NCBI GenBank assembly: GCA_028023455.1
Contig: JAQFVV010006221.1
Span: 4,043,166 to 4,107,165 of the forward strand
Direction of reading: 5' to 3'
Length of the DNA: 64,000 bases
DNA from: Epiperipatus broadwayi
Taxonomy: Eukaryota; Onychophora; Udeonychophora; Euonychophora; Peripatidae
Shown here: positions 1 through 11,452 of the stretch, in pieces
How the letters are laid out: every line of letters starts with the position of its first letter
Numbering within the stretch: the first letter of the stretch is position 1
Notes under the pieces: generated by a model
What the model saw: only the letters and a program-made list of their open reading frames with translations
Databases searched by the model: none
Told to the model about the DNA's origin: nothing
Translations under genes and position numbers: made by a program

Positions 1-1864
1 TTGTTAATATGAACTTATCAAAAGGCATCAATACATCAAATGAGTTTACCATCTATTATCTCTAAATTTAAGACCAAAAACCATTGTTTTTTCTCAACTA
101 CCTGATATCCCTTAATTGGAGAATTAATTAAGTTTTCTTGAAGACAAAATGATTGAGTGGATGTTGATTTTATTTTTCATTTATTCTTGTCAGGTAAAAT
201 AAATTATGATTCCTTTTTTTTTTTTTTGCACTGTGTAAAGTTAGAATCCAAGGCAGTAGTTTGTGACCAAAGCCAGATAATGTTAAAAATCTCCTAGTCA
301 GAAATCTAGGTTATTCATTCATAGATAATCTTTTAATTAGCCACCTCCTCCTGTAGATCATTATCAAGTGAAAAAACATGGCAGACTCAGAAGAAAAAAT
401 ATCTAATATCTATATATGATATCATCAGACTGTGTAAAGCTAGATGAAAAAATGCAGAGTCAGTTAATTTGAAAGATTTGAACATATACTTTGTTATGAT
501 ACAAATATTGTAAACATATATGGAGTGAGTTTCATGTAAAATAAAAACTGGAAGAATATTATAGAAACTGATCGTAGATCAGACAAAATAATGAGATTAA
601 TTATTCAATTTAATGAAGTCACTAAATTCAAATAATTCACATTTATGAATGAACAATGTTTCATTATGAAAAAGTAGGGGATTTTTACCGACATGACAAA
701 ATTCTTTTGATGATTCCAAGCATTTTGAAATTATAAATGAGGGGTTTGAATACCAATGCAACAAACTTTTAATAACTATCTTTAACTTTTTCTTATTTTC
801 AAGATAATAGACCAAAATTCAAAAACATCTTTAAATTTTGAATCCAAACCAATATATCTGTATAGTTAGGATCTGATATTGTTCACGTTATTATATGATT
901 ATCATAAATTAATCTGAGTATGTAGTTATAACATCATTACTATCTGGAGTCCATTAATTCATCAAATTTATAATAGATAAATCTGAAATAGATTGGAGGG
1001 AGCTGCTTCAGAAACATATATTAATGTACGCAGAAACTATATGATGCATTGTTACTATATATCATCATAGGAAAAGGGATAAAAGGAAAATAACAATTAA
1101 CATAAAACTGAACCACTAAAACATATAATTTCTAGTGTCATGTCTATATAATTGTACAAACAAATTAAAATCTTAGTGTTTTTGATAATATAAAAAAATT
1201 AAAAGTGACTGTTGATTAAATTGGGTATAAACTTTATCTTTACAATAGTCATTAACCTGTAACTAATCTAGAAATGTGAATATAATAGCATTGTTATCTG
1301 GTATGCATTGTTATTTAGTTTATAATAGATGATTGTAGACCAATTTTTGAAAGCATATGTTAAATGTAAGCAGAAAAGTGTGTAATATTTTGTTGCTAAT
1401 AATTATTTCAAATCCTAAATATTCAATATTTTATGTCATTTCTCATACAGTTCAATCTAAAATAAGAAGTCTGAATTGTGTTTTAAAATTGTATGCATTC
1501 ATAATGATATATAAATCACAATATTGACACAAATGTTTTTTATAAAAGATGATATTAGATGCCTGAAAAATCACTAAATCATATATGCATAACCATGAGT
1601 ATAAGCAGACATGTGCAGAAGTATATATTAGATTATTTTTTGAAGAAAGAGATATTTATCCAGTCGAGTATTTAAATAAAACTCTCTGTACCCCTAGTTT
1701 GGTTATCATGTATGCAGATCAAATCATATCTACTATCCTCTATTCCTTAATGAGTAGTATCTAGCTATGTTCAAAAGTAACAAATGACAAACTTAATTAT
1801 GCAATAAATTTTATGTGTTTCTGCGAAGATCTGTTGAAAACTTACCCATAGCAGTTTGCTGTTT
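1..1864. other. AT-rich stretch, no feature recognised
   Basis: No open frame with a recognisable product, no tRNA-like motif and no clear repeat was found. There are scattered homopolymer tracts, such as the T run near 218-229. If the LRR receptor gene downstream extends to the left, this would be intron or upstream flank, but nothing here proves that. Confidence 0.5.
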
Positions 1865-2238
1865 TGCGTTAAATAAATTTATAATTACAACTTTAAATTA
1901 TCGTAATAGATTTCTAACTATAAGATCTTTTATTGACTCGTTGTAAATCGAAAGATTTCCGCGAGTACTAATGTACAATAGAAATTGTGGACTTAATCAG
2001 TGAAGTATTTATTGAATAGCTTCACGCTCTCAGCTCTAACCATTTCAGCTTCACCTATTTATATAGAAAGTAGGTTGAAGTAAAGAAAGGTTCCCCTCTT
2101 TTCTTCCAATGCGTAAGCTTGTGGTTAAGACCTGTAGAGGTCCCTACCTTCGCATTTTCAACCGCACGTGCTTTACGTTTATTGCCTTAGTAAATATTAC
2201 TTACGTAATCAATGTGCGTTAAATAAATTTATAATTAG
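1865..2238 (-). repeat. 350-bp repeat unit, tandem with 23-bp overlap (copy 1)
   Basis: The segment starting TGCGTTAAATAAATTTATAA at 1865 recurs at 2215, so a full unit of about 350 bp is followed by the first ~23 bp of a second unit. The same unit occurs inverted at 53846-54266, but there the tandem breakpoint is at another place in the unit. A TATA-like TATAAATAGG motif appears on the minus strand near 2050-2065. No coding capacity is seen. It could be an LTR-like terminal repeat, a satellite monomer or a rolling-circle or retrozyme-type insertion. The permuted ends favour an origin from tandem or circular templates. Confidence 0.6.
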
Positions 2239-3788
2239 AATTTGAGTATAATTTTTAGTCAAATGCTGTATTCTTATTCACAATAATAGCTGACTATCCA
2301 AAGCAAACTGGTGTATCATACGTAAATTTTAACGAATGAATCTCTCAAGGCTTTTTAACATATATATTGCTTTTTTAAAATTGAAATAGCTTAACTTCAA
2401 TAACTGAGTGCATACTTTTATATATATTACTTAAAAATTAGAAGTAATTTTTTAAAAATATTTTCAAGATTTGCTTTTTTTTCCTGATTTATAATTTAAT
2501 TTCGACAGATTACAAACGTTGTATAATAAATAAGATCTTTAAGAATTTATAAACAAGTAGAGAAAAATAATAAGACACTGGTTCTGCATTATAATTTGAC
2601 AGCTTGTCATTATAAAGATTAAGGGTTAATAATTCATAAACTATATAGCTAATACTGTTTAAAAGTTTGCATTATTCGTGTTCATGTGGTGAATTAATAA
2701 AAACAAATTCATAATAATTTAATAATCTTAAATTTTTAAAAACATAATACGTATATGTTATTCAAAAGTCAAGATTAGAAACCACAGTCATAAACCATAG
2801 ATATATGGTGGTTCTTTTATCAATTGTCTTCGGTTTGATTATTTTTTGCGAGAAAGGTGGGTAAATGCAAATTAACTCCATATCATTTGTGACATCATTT
2901 ACTTCTGTTCTATAGAGTCTTACTCATTATTTGCATCATATGTACAAAAAAAGAATTTAAAAAAAGTCTTTACTTTTATATTAATTCATGCTAATTGTAA
3001 TCTTGAATATTTATTATTACAATATAACAATCAAGATATATTAAAATAGTTCTTATAGTTTATATTACAACAAGAATGTTGATTTGTTGCAAAATAACTA
3101 TCCAAAATAGTAAGCAATAGCAAATTTAGCAAACTATCATTAATGATAAAATGTTATTATTTAATCACAGTACTGCTCAACTTCCACTAATGTTCCATGA
3201 TTTCCAAGCAATTAACCATATGGTTACTTTAAATTTTTATTGTAGTGCTTTTACTCTTCTCCTTTATTTTCTTTGCATTTCTTCACATATTGCTTATAAT
3301 AACTTTTATCATATACACTTTAATGTAAAAAAATTTTTTAAATAAAACTTCTTTATTTTCCTGACAGTTTCGACTATCCAACAGTTTTCATCATAGCTTT
3401 TCAAATTTCTCTACCTTTTAAAGTGTATATGAGAGAAGTTAATATAAGCAATATATATGAATATGGTAGTGCTTTATTGTTTTATTTTTAAAATTGAATT
3501 CAACCTGAAACTTATTAAAACCTGTTTTAGTTATTCAGTGGTATTTATTCACTATTATATTATGATTTTTAAGCACTTTCTCCCATTCTTAGACAATATT
3601 TTTTTTAATTTTTACTTGTTCTTTATGGCAGAATACTTTTTTCAACTTCACTTACATGTAAGCACGTGCATAGACAAAGACTTCAGATCCCTCAATGAAG
3701 TAACAATAAGAGATTAAATATGAAGATATACAGATAAGAAAACAAACAGATATCATTGACATCATAAAAAGAATTTAAAAATCAAAAT
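2239..3788. other. AT-rich stretch, no feature recognised
   Basis: Two short open frames (3151-3345 and 3457-3717, + strand) have low-complexity, Phe/Tyr/Leu-rich translations expected by chance in AT-rich DNA. No splice-flanked LRR-like exon was found here. Confidence 0.5.
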
Positions 3789-3789
3789 A

Positions 3790-3975
3790 GAGATGGAGTG
3801 AAAATAGTACTATACGAGATGATAATACATGATAGTTGAAGTCTTAAACTGAATCTCAAAAGATTGCAAGGGACCACAAAAAGATCACATGTGAGATGAA
3901 TAGATAAAATAGGGAGTTTGTTGACATAATGCAAAGAAGAGAGACTGGGTTAAACTTGGAGAGATTTTCGTTCTG
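3790..3975 (+). pseudogene. LINE reverse-transcriptase C-terminal relic (copy 1)
   Basis: This is a decayed copy of the same non-LTR retrotransposon 3' coding end found at 44303-44596 on the other strand. Shared segments include the codons for Arg-Asp-Asp-Asn, a Leu-Asn-x-Ile/Ser-x-Arg-Asp-Cys-like block and the His-Val-Arg-Trp/Ter-Ile/Met-Asp motif, followed by an Arg-Arg-Glu tail. Several stops interrupt the frame. It is known that such ORF2 proteins end in a region rich in Arg and Trp after the RT domain. I infer a 5'-truncated, dead insertion. Confidence 0.5.
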
Positions 3976-4390
3976 CAACAGAATAATAAAAGTTGAAAAT
4001 GATATGTATGTAAATAATATATTATCAAGGTTCATTCACCTATGATTCATAATATTAACATACCGGTGTATCCATTGGGCCACACTAGCCATAAGGCCCT
4101 TGCAGAGAAATTACGAGACCTGGTCAACTAATATTTTTGAAGCCCCTCAAAAATTAAAATAAAATTTTGGTCAAAAAAATAAAAATTTTAATTTAATTTA
4201 CTATAAAAATAAATTATTTTACATATGTTTTGTGATCTTTACCATTTGCAAATTCAGCAATTATGTCAGAATATTGTAAAGTGAGCAATCTCATAATTAA
4301 TATTAAGTGTTTCCAATTTGTTTAGTCACTCCTCTTGCATTGATGATCACAGAAAGTTTTTAATTAATGACCTTTCAGCTTCTGCTATAC

Positions 4391-4741
4391 TCAAAGCAAT
4401 TTTGGGAAAATCTGTAGCAAAATTGCTATATTTGAAAAAATATTTAAAAACCCCATCTCGATAATTTCTTTAAACAATTCTGTTGGCTTTGTACTTAATT
4501 TGAAATTGGACTTGTAAATTTGCTTTAACAGTATTATTTCTTCAATGATTTTCACATTTATTTCATTTTTATATTTTTCTAGCAATAATTTTGTCTTTGA
4601 AATTATGTTGTCTTGGTCCATTTCATTAAATTTTAATAAAACCATGAAGAAAGAGCAAATTGGAGAAATTGCTTGGAATTGACACTGAAACCCATCTATT
4701 GTTGAATTAATAATTTTATTAAAAATGTTTAAATAAGACAT
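4391..4741 (-). pseudogene. hAT transposase C-terminal fragment
   Basis: This is a 116-codon open piece of the transposase. It contains a Met-Asp-Gln-Asp then Lys-x-Lys-Leu-Leu-Leu-Glu-Lys-Tyr segment and a later Glu-Leu-Phe-Lys-Glu-Ile-Ile-Glu-Met-Gly-Phe-Leu block. The pattern is typical of the stretch just before the hAT dimerisation domain in ZMYM1-like and 52-kDa-repressor-like proteins. The dimerisation motif itself is lost because the frame stops at 4391. The first methionine in this piece is not a real start; the frame belongs to the larger broken gene to its right. Confidence 0.5.
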
Positions 4742-5113
4742 TTATTTTATATAGTGCTATGTTTTTATAAACTGTAATATTAATAAGCCAATAAGCTAAT
4801 GCACATGTGCTTTGTAGATTTAACTATATAAATGATTACTCTCACTTTCCAAACACAAGATAAAGTCTTTGTGAAAAGATAGAATGAATCCATCTATCTT
4901 TTTGACCCAAATGTTTATGTATGGGCAAATCTTAAGTATTTGGAAATGAGAGCATGAAGATGTTAATCGATCACTTTAAATGACTTTTTACTATGCTTGA
5001 ATGAATGACGCTTGCAAAATTTCTAGAATTTACGATACGTCATTCTTATTAAATTAAACATATGTAAATAAGACATTTATTTTATATAGTGCTATGTTTT
5101 TATAAACTGTAAT
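4727..5113 (+). repeat. 50-bp direct repeat pair (4727-4779 and 5061-5113)
   Basis: A block beginning TAAATAAGACATTTATTTTA and running through a GTGCTATGTTTTTATAAACT segment occurs twice, about 333 bp apart, within the broken hAT element. It probably marks an internal duplication or an inserted and partly deleted copy. The spacer at 4780-5060 has no coding signal. Confidence 0.65.
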
Positions 5114-5206
5114 CTTCAGCAGATTTTTGCTCTTTTAGTCTACGATTTATTTAAAAATCGACAATAATATCATTTTTGGTTGCTACTTTTTTGCACTCCT
5201 CAAGAA

Positions 5207-5512
5207 CTAATTTCCATATTTTTTCAATGCTTCTATATCCTTAATTAGGTTCTCAGTATTATCTTTTTCTACATCCAACATTACTTTACAAGATTCAATT
5301 ACAAGATTTGTTTGATGCAATAAATTTAGTATGTTCAACCAAACTCTGGACATAATTATGCATTCAAATTTTGACACATATTTTCCAAGAGCCAGAATCT
5401 GTGATTGTGCTTCAACAGGAAGGTTTCTTAATTGGTTTCTTTTTAGGCAGATCATATAGATTTCAAGTTTAAAACTGCTGGTTTTACTGCATCTAGTCTT
5501 GTTGTCTATCAT
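5207..5512 (-). pseudogene. hAT transposase middle fragment
   Basis: This is a 101-codon open stretch beginning with a Thr-Arg-Cys variant of the Thr-Arg-Trp motif. A Phe-Glu-Cys segment, then Val-Trp-Leu-Asn-Ile-Leu and a run resembling Leu-x-x-x-Asn-Leu-Val-Ile-Glu-Ser follow. This order matches the region between the catalytic RNase-H-like blocks of hAT transposases. It is in the same strand and order as the fragments on either side, supporting one broken gene. Confidence 0.45.
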
Positions 5513-6430
5513 GTTTTTGAAATGTTATGTAATGAATACCCTGATAAGTGCTTTTTTAAAATCTCCCATTTTTTCGAACTTCCAGTGAAGAAATTGTAAA
5601 TTTGCTGAACCATACCAAAGAAAGTTATTGTTTCTTTGCAACATTCTGTGGAATCTACTCCATCAGATTTAAAGGGTGGTCACCACAACCAAAGACTGTG
5701 CAGTTGTTATTTTCTCTCAAAAGAACTGCTTGAGCACCATTATATTTTCTGGTATATTGGCTCCATTTCTGTAGCCCTTGTTCCACACAATTTTCATAAT
5801 TTACTTTTAATTCTCAAAGTAAATTTAATAATAATGTAGCTATTTCTTGGCCTGTTTTATCGGAGAACTAATCAAAGCATATGAATCTTTCTTTGACTGA
5901 AAATGCCCATTCACTAAACTTGATATACCAAATTATTAATGCTGTCTGTTCCTTATGGGATTAATCTGGAGTTGCATCAGCAAAAATAGAAAAATATTTA
6001 CTCTTTTTCACTTCCTCAATAATTGTATGTTGAACAAATGAACTGCAAATATAAATAAATTTGTTCTGCACTCTTGTCTTATGCAGCTTTAACTTTTGAA
6101 ACATGCTTTGCCAATATTGGATCATATTTTCTTAAAAATTCAATTATTTCAAGAGAATTATCATTATGTGGACTTCCAATGCAAGCATCAGATCCAAAAA
6201 ATGCTAATCCTCTTCCAGAAAAAAAAAATTACATCCAGTAACTTTTTCCAAAGTTTGACTTAGTCATTAATTTCATTTAGAAACAAATTTTTTATTCCTT
6301 TATCTTCTAACGCTTTTTTATGTGAATTTTTCCATAAAACATATTTTCTTTATAATAGAATTTTTTTGAGATGGTATGTGGTCATACAGCTTTTTCCTAC
6401 CAATTTGAATAGTATATCTTAGCTTACCAA

Positions 6431-6981
6431 TTATTCAACTGTAACATGGTGTATAATAAATTGATTGATGTTGTTGCTCCAACACAACCAATCTCTATGG
6501 CAAATTTTGCCATTTGGAAGTCTTTTGGAGGGCAAACTATATGGAAATTCATGGTATGAAATATCATTTTCAGTATTTTGAGGAATTTCAAACCGCTTAA
6601 TTTTCAAAAATAATTTTAATTGATCGGGATTATTCTTATCAAGAATTCCAATATCCGAAACACTTAAGATTTCAATATTCACCAATCCTTCTTTTGAAAT
6701 TATTCATTTTATCATTTGCAATGCTATTATCTTCATTTGTTAAAGCTTCTTATTTTTTCAGAATTTGGTACTTTTACTTTATTTACTCTTTTTGGATGAT
6801 CTACCATAGTTGTATTATTATTTCTGCTGCTCGTTTTTTTCAAATAATGCTTCTGATTCTTTTTTGGATGTTTCATTGTCAAAAAATACTCATTATCAGA
6901 TCCAATTTTTCTATTGAAACCTCCTTCATTTTTTTCTTCTGATTCTTGCTTGCATGGACTCTCATAATGTCTCTTCATCAT
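6431..6981 (-). pseudogene. hAT transposase N-terminal and TTF zinc-finger region
   Basis: Two adjoining frames (6981-6733 and 6685-6431) give a basic, Lys/Arg-rich start and then an Asp-Ile-Gly segment, a Phe-x-Glu-Ile-Pro block, and Arg-Leu-Pro-Asn-Gly-Lys followed by Arg-Asp-Trp-Leu-Cys-Trp-Ser. The last block resembles the TTF-type zinc finger of ZMYM/hAT proteins, where a residue string with Cys and Trp binds DNA. A frameshift or small deletion separates the two parts. The start at 6981 is the likely original methionine. Confidence 0.45.
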
Positions 6982-7897
6982 AGAAAGGCTATCAATATAT
7001 TAAAATTAATTTGGAGAACTAAAGTTAACATTTACTAATTCTAGTGGGTATTTATGTCATATTGTGTATGGGAATGATGACTTTCTCAATATAATTTGTA
7101 ATATTATTAAAACACTTTATCAAATGTAAATAACTTACCGAAAGTAATAAAAATGCACAAATAAACTTCATAGAATGTTAATGGTCACTATAAACAGTTT
7201 ACAGTAGAATACACATGTAGTACTATCAAAACTGTAGCATTTAATTACACAGCAAAGCTCGTGCAGTGTTAAAACACTTATAAAATTTGAGGGAAGGCCT
7301 GATACCATGGCAAAGCAGGAATTTGGAGTGACAGTGTTTTGCATTTTGAGATGTTGTAACCTAGCAAAAAAAAAACCAGAAAATACTGGTTCTTCTTTAT
7401 TTATACATATGGTGTCTGACTACAGTGTTTCAAAGTCAATGATGCACTATATTTTTAAAATATATTCAGTTGATAATTTGAGGGCCTCCATTATTATGGG
7501 GCCCAGGAGATTGAACTCTCCTTCCCCTTTCTGTGAAACTCTGCTAGCCATCATATATATATGATAAGTAGGTTAAGTTCTTTGCTTGAAGTTAAAGATA
7601 AATAAATATGTGTACAATATTATTTTTTTGACCAGTTGTTCTACACATCTCAGGGCAAAGAACAATATATATATATTTAAAAAAGAATAGCTTTTTTAAT
7701 TATTTTTGGTTAATCATCATCACTGTTAAATTGTCAATATTTAGAAATACAGCATAAACTTTAATATCCAAGCTTTTATTTATTATTTTAAAATATGACG
7801 TTAATTTTTAGGTTTTTTGTCAATGTACCAATTAATGTGATTGAAAAAGGATTTTTTGACTACACACCTAATCTAGTAAGCATGTAAGACTTTACTT

Positions 7898-8041
7898 TTG
7901 TTATTGCTATTTTTTTTTTTTCATATGTCATAGCATCGGCCGGGAGGCGAACCCGCAACAACTGTCTGCAAGTAACTGCTTGCTTGCAGCAGCTGCGCTG
8001 ACCTCTCGGCTACCAACGCTTGACTTGTTATTGCTATTTTT
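7898..8041 (-). mobile_element. tRNA-derived retroposon with 17-bp target duplication
   Basis: Perfect 17-bp direct repeats TTGTTATTGCTATTTTT lie at 7898-7914 and 8025-8041. Between them, on the minus strand, is a tRNA-like sequence: an A-box-like TAGCCGAGAGGTCAGCGC at about 7995-8012, a B-box-like GGGTTCGCCTCCC near 7940-7955, then GATGCTATGACATATG and an A-rich tail. This looks like a Ser/Leu-type tRNA with a long variable region. Three more copies, all in the same strand orientation, are at 14412-14530, 42925-43018 and 63392-63515. Target-primed insertion by a LINE is the known mechanism for such elements. Confidence 0.8.
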
Positions 8042-8783
8042 ATGTGAATTCAATTTTCTATTCGCATTATTTTAATAAAAAGTAAACTCATAGACATACT
8101 AAATTAAAAAGACGAAAATGTATTCTGGCATTAAATGATAGAATAATTTAATCAATATATTTAAGATAAAAACTAACTAATAAATTGGAAGTAAGTACAG
8201 TATTCTTTGAAAGTAAGTATGAATACAATATTTAATATCAAAGTCTCATTTATTTATTTTTTTTAGAATTTAAAAATTCTTTCATGTAAATTATTTCTTA
8301 CTGTAATCTTTAAATGGAGCATGCGTAGATGATTTTTGTAATTAGCAGATGAATATGGTTATCATAACTCACGCAAATAAGTGAGAGAATCAAACGAAAA
8401 TAAAACGTCGAATATGATTTTGAGAGGATTACACTAACTATATGTAGACAATAACTATGATTTACTTTCAAAATTAAAACTTTATTTACACCTTAGAGTA
8501 GATAGAAAAAAAAATATAGCATAAAATTATGTCAATAAGAAAGTTTCAATGTATACATATAAATGTGGTATGCAAACCATGTATATAGAAAAATCAAAAG
8601 TAGTATTAGATCAATAACATAGTCTCAAAAACTGCATAAGAAAATTATGATAGGTAATTAATGCAAGTATGAAAGAACTATGATTTATATATCAGAAGCT
8701 AAATCTTTACTTATTGACATTTTGTGACGTTTAGTTATTTATACTGCAAAACTTTTTTTCAGGAAAATTTTAATAACCTCTAT
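8042..8783. other. AT-rich stretch, nothing recognised
   Basis: No coding, RNA or repeat signal was identified beyond short homopolymers. Confidence 0.5.
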
Positions 8784-9287
8784 AATTGTAATTTTTTATT
8801 GTCTAATGTATTCATATTTCTTACACACACACACAGAAAAAAACAATTGATGCTATATCTTTTTGGAATAACTTTAAAATACAATTTCATAATATACCAA
8901 AATAATAATATATATTAGCAAATGACCTGATCCATTGTCCTCAAATGTGAATATTTCCAAAATAGTATCATAGTTTTAATGTCTATTTCTTGAACCACGG
9001 ATCTGATGTTATTTTGTTATTCCAGAAAAATAGAAAGATCATAAAAAGATTTTAGATTCAAACTGCAATTTTTTAGTTCCAGTCTTTTCTAAATATTCAA
9101 ATTATTCTTTCATCTAGCAAGATATTTAACTGATATGACATTCTAGATGTACAGACACCAGTTTATATCCATAATGATGTAATATTGTAGTTTTTTATTA
9201 TTTAATGTATTCACATTTTCCACCCACAAAAAAAGCAATTAATGCTATATATTTTTGGAATATCTTTAAAATACACTTTCATAATTA
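8784..9287 (+). repeat. Diverged ~105-bp direct repeats (8784-8896 and 9183-9287)
   Basis: Two copies about 400 bp apart share a path through TAATGTATTCA, an A/C-rich tract, ATGCTATAT, TTTTTGGAATA and TTTAAAATACA. Copy 1 carries a CA microsatellite expansion (ACACACACAC at 8824) where copy 2 has CCACCCAC. No coding capacity was recognised. Confidence 0.6.
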
Positions 9288-9309
9288 GATCTGTTTTTTT
9301 TTTTTATAA

Positions 9310-9420
9310 AAACCATGATAAAATTCTCCTTAATATTTTATTTACAACCATCAATCGATCCATCTGCTTCATATTTTATATTTAATAAAACTGTGAACTT
9401 ATAAGTGAAGATTAAACATC
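9310..9420 (-). pseudogene. Possible Copia-type pol relic
   Basis: On the minus strand, codons near 9395-9345 read Ile-Lys-Tyr-Glu-Ala-Asp-Gly-Ser-Ile-Asp-Gly-Cys-Lys before a stop. This strongly resembles the conserved segment preceding the RT palm domain of Ty1/Copia polyproteins (Lys-Tyr/His-x-Ala-Asp-Gly-Ser-Ile-Asp-Arg). Only about 14 residues match, so chance cannot be excluded. Neighbouring minus frames up to 10078 are broken and not assignable. Confidence 0.35.
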
Positions 9421-10975
9421 ATAAAAGACAACGATCTAAAGAAGACACTAATTGATTTTATAATCTTATATACTTTTAGAATATTACAAGAATTCTTAGT
9501 ATTACATTGATAGATTCTTCATCTGATTTCAATGCAGTATACTTGGCAGAAAAATAATCTTATATAGAATGATTTAGTGAAATAATTATGTCACTAAGGT
9601 GAACTGTTTTGTCTTTTAATGCATTAAAAATAGTAGCAACACACTGAAATTTGTACTGAATGTAAAATCTAGTATTATTTTTCTATCTAAATTGCTATCA
9701 ACATATTTAAACAGATTAACGTTTTCAAAGTCATATTTTCCAAGCCATAATTTTCTAAAAATATTTCTTCTATCATTGGCTGATACTGAATTTGAGTTTA
9801 TTAAATATCAATAATTAAATCAAATTTTTTATAGATTAACTTCAAAACTGTTTGGATTTTAGGATTATGTAGATTTAAAAAGATGTATCATTTGTTTTTA
9901 AAGATGTGCATGAAATTAACAAAAAATGTCTGCATGAATTATTATTTGGTATATTATTAGACATTAAAGCAAATAGTATTTGAAATGGTTTATATGTAGA
10001 TCTATGAAGAGGCATCGAGTTGTGATAATGAGGATTTTTATTTGAATGACTAAAATCAATAAGAACTTTTCTTGTCATATAAACTCACAATTTTCTGCTG
10101 ATTTTAATATTCTTGCTATTTCAATGGATAATTTACTGGGCTACTTTTAACATTATGAATATAAATTATGAATAATTTGATTTAATAATTAGTGATGAAT
10201 TACTAATGAAAGTAAAATCTTCAGCAACTACGTCTTGAAAGATTATCATCTTGAAAATATTTATCACTTAAAATGTCTACTTTTGGTAGAAAGGCAGTTT
10301 TAGATATCAAAGGGGTATACAAACTCCATAGAACTGCTGCTGCATTTAATAAGTATAAGATAGGATATTTCATATACTGATATAATTACTTCATTTTAAT
10401 AAGACATATAGAGATCTGATAATTTCTTACATTTATTATATGAAAATGAGACATGAATTCTATTGAAGTAATGTTAAAGCATTTGAAAATTTTCAATAAT
10501 AAATGATCTGTTACATAGTGAAATCATGTAATAAAAATGTAATTTATTTTTCAATTTTGCTAGCATTTTTATTGCTATATTGTTGTGCTATTTTGATTAT
10601 CCATTACTAATATAGTAATAATCAGTATTACATACATAACAAACAATCTAATAAAAATCAGGATTCGACAATATTACATAACTTGCGAGTCGCATATAAG
10701 GATTGTCCATATTATGTTGCAATGTAATAATGAGAATTGAACTTAATTTTTAGAAATATAAGATTCTACTAATACATTAGTAGAAGGAAATGAACATTTA
10801 AAAATATGGAGATTATCGTGTATCTATATAAACAATAACAGATATATTTGATCATTATTAAATTTAAAATAGACAATTTCTGATCTAAAACAAGAACGAT
10901 TGTTATTAATAAGTGCTTGCTAAACATGTTGCATTTATAGAATAGCCATATAATATATATATACTATTTGTTTAG
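9421..10975. other. AT-rich stretch left of first LRR exon
   Basis: No exon with LRR-like coding and matching splice sites was found. If the receptor gene has earlier exons in the window they are not recognisable to me. Confidence 0.45.
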
Positions 10976-11056
10976 ATTAATATCGAATGCTTCTTTGAAT
11001 AATTTAACAACTTCACCTTTTATCACTATTCACGGACTAAAGCATATCTTATTAAT
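10976..11056 (+). CDS. LRR receptor gene, exon with one leucine-rich repeat (exon a)
   Basis: This is an 81-bp exon preceded by a T-rich tract ending TTTAG and followed by GTAAGT. Read from the second base it gives 26 full codons with the LRR pattern: Ser-Leu-Asn-Asn-Leu, then Phe-Ile-Thr-Ile-His-Gly-Leu-Lys-His-Ile-Leu-Leu. It begins with the last base of a split codon and ends after two bases (AT), i.e. the same phase as the four exons downstream. The AT joins the A of the next exon to make Ile. LRR exons of about 72 bp with identical phase are characteristic of the ectodomain of LGR-family G-protein-coupled receptors and of some other extracellular LRR proteins; the domain binds peptide or protein ligands outside the cell. 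No signal peptide or earlier exon was found in the window. Confidence 0.75.
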
Positions 11057-11166
11057 GTAAGTTATAATTAATTTCTTCTTTATTTTTATAAGTTTTTAAC
11101 AAAAGTAAAAGTAAATTAATTTTTAATATATGAAAAGTAAGATTTTATTTATACATATAATTTTAG

Positions 11167-11238
11167 ATCTTTGATTAACAACAATTTAAGCCTGATTAAT
11201 AAAGACTTATTGAAAGGATTAAAATATTTAAAAGCTCT
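11167..11238 (+). CDS. LRR receptor gene, LRR exon b
   Basis: This exon is exactly 72 bp, flanked by TTTTAG and GTAAGT. It encodes one 24-residue repeat: Ser-Leu-Ile-Asn-Asn-Asn-Leu-Ser-Leu-Ile, then Leu-Lys-Gly-Leu-Lys-Tyr-Leu-Lys-Ala. The Asn ladder and the spaced leucines fit the extracellular LRR consensus well. The intron to exon a is only 110 bp, while the intron to exon c is about 10.9 kb. Its final CT joins the G of exon c to make Leu, preserving the repeat register. Confidence 0.85.
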
Positions 11239-11452
11239 GTAAGTCTTTTTTTAATAAATATAAATATTATAGAAGTTTAAAAGTTAATATTATTATTCAA
11301 ATTAACTTTATTTAATTTCATTTATATTAGAAACTGAAATGGTGAGTTTTTTTTATAAAAAAATTATTTAATGGCATACATGAATTTACATAAGATTTTA
11401 AATTAATACATTGTACAGGCTTAAACCTGCATTTATATATGTAATATATGCA

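Larger units (their letters stand above)
4060..7650 (-). mobile_element. Decayed hAT-type DNA transposon (ZMYM/TTF-zinc-finger class)
   Basis: Minus-strand fragments appear in the order expected for one transposase. A charged start lies at 6981-6733 (Met-Lys-Arg-x-Tyr-Glu-Ser). A TTF-type zinc-finger-like block is at 6685-6431, with the Leu-Pro-Asn-Gly-Lys and Asp-Trp-Leu-Cys-Trp-Ser segments. A middle region with Gly-x-Ala-Phe-x-Gly-Ser and His-Asn-x-Asn-Ser-Leu lies at about 6230-5880. Two C-terminal pieces follow at 5512-5207 and 4741-4391, the last with the pre-dimerisation pattern Phe-x-Asn-Ile-Ala. Many stops and frameshifts break it. The outer ends are uncertain; GC-richer terminal-like sequence sits at 4063-4150 and 7480-7650, but I could not align terminal inverted repeats. 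Confidence 0.55.

Noticed and set aside
6694-6942. Plus-strand open frame overlapping the hAT N-terminal region
   Set aside because: It is the antisense shadow of the minus-strand transposase start.
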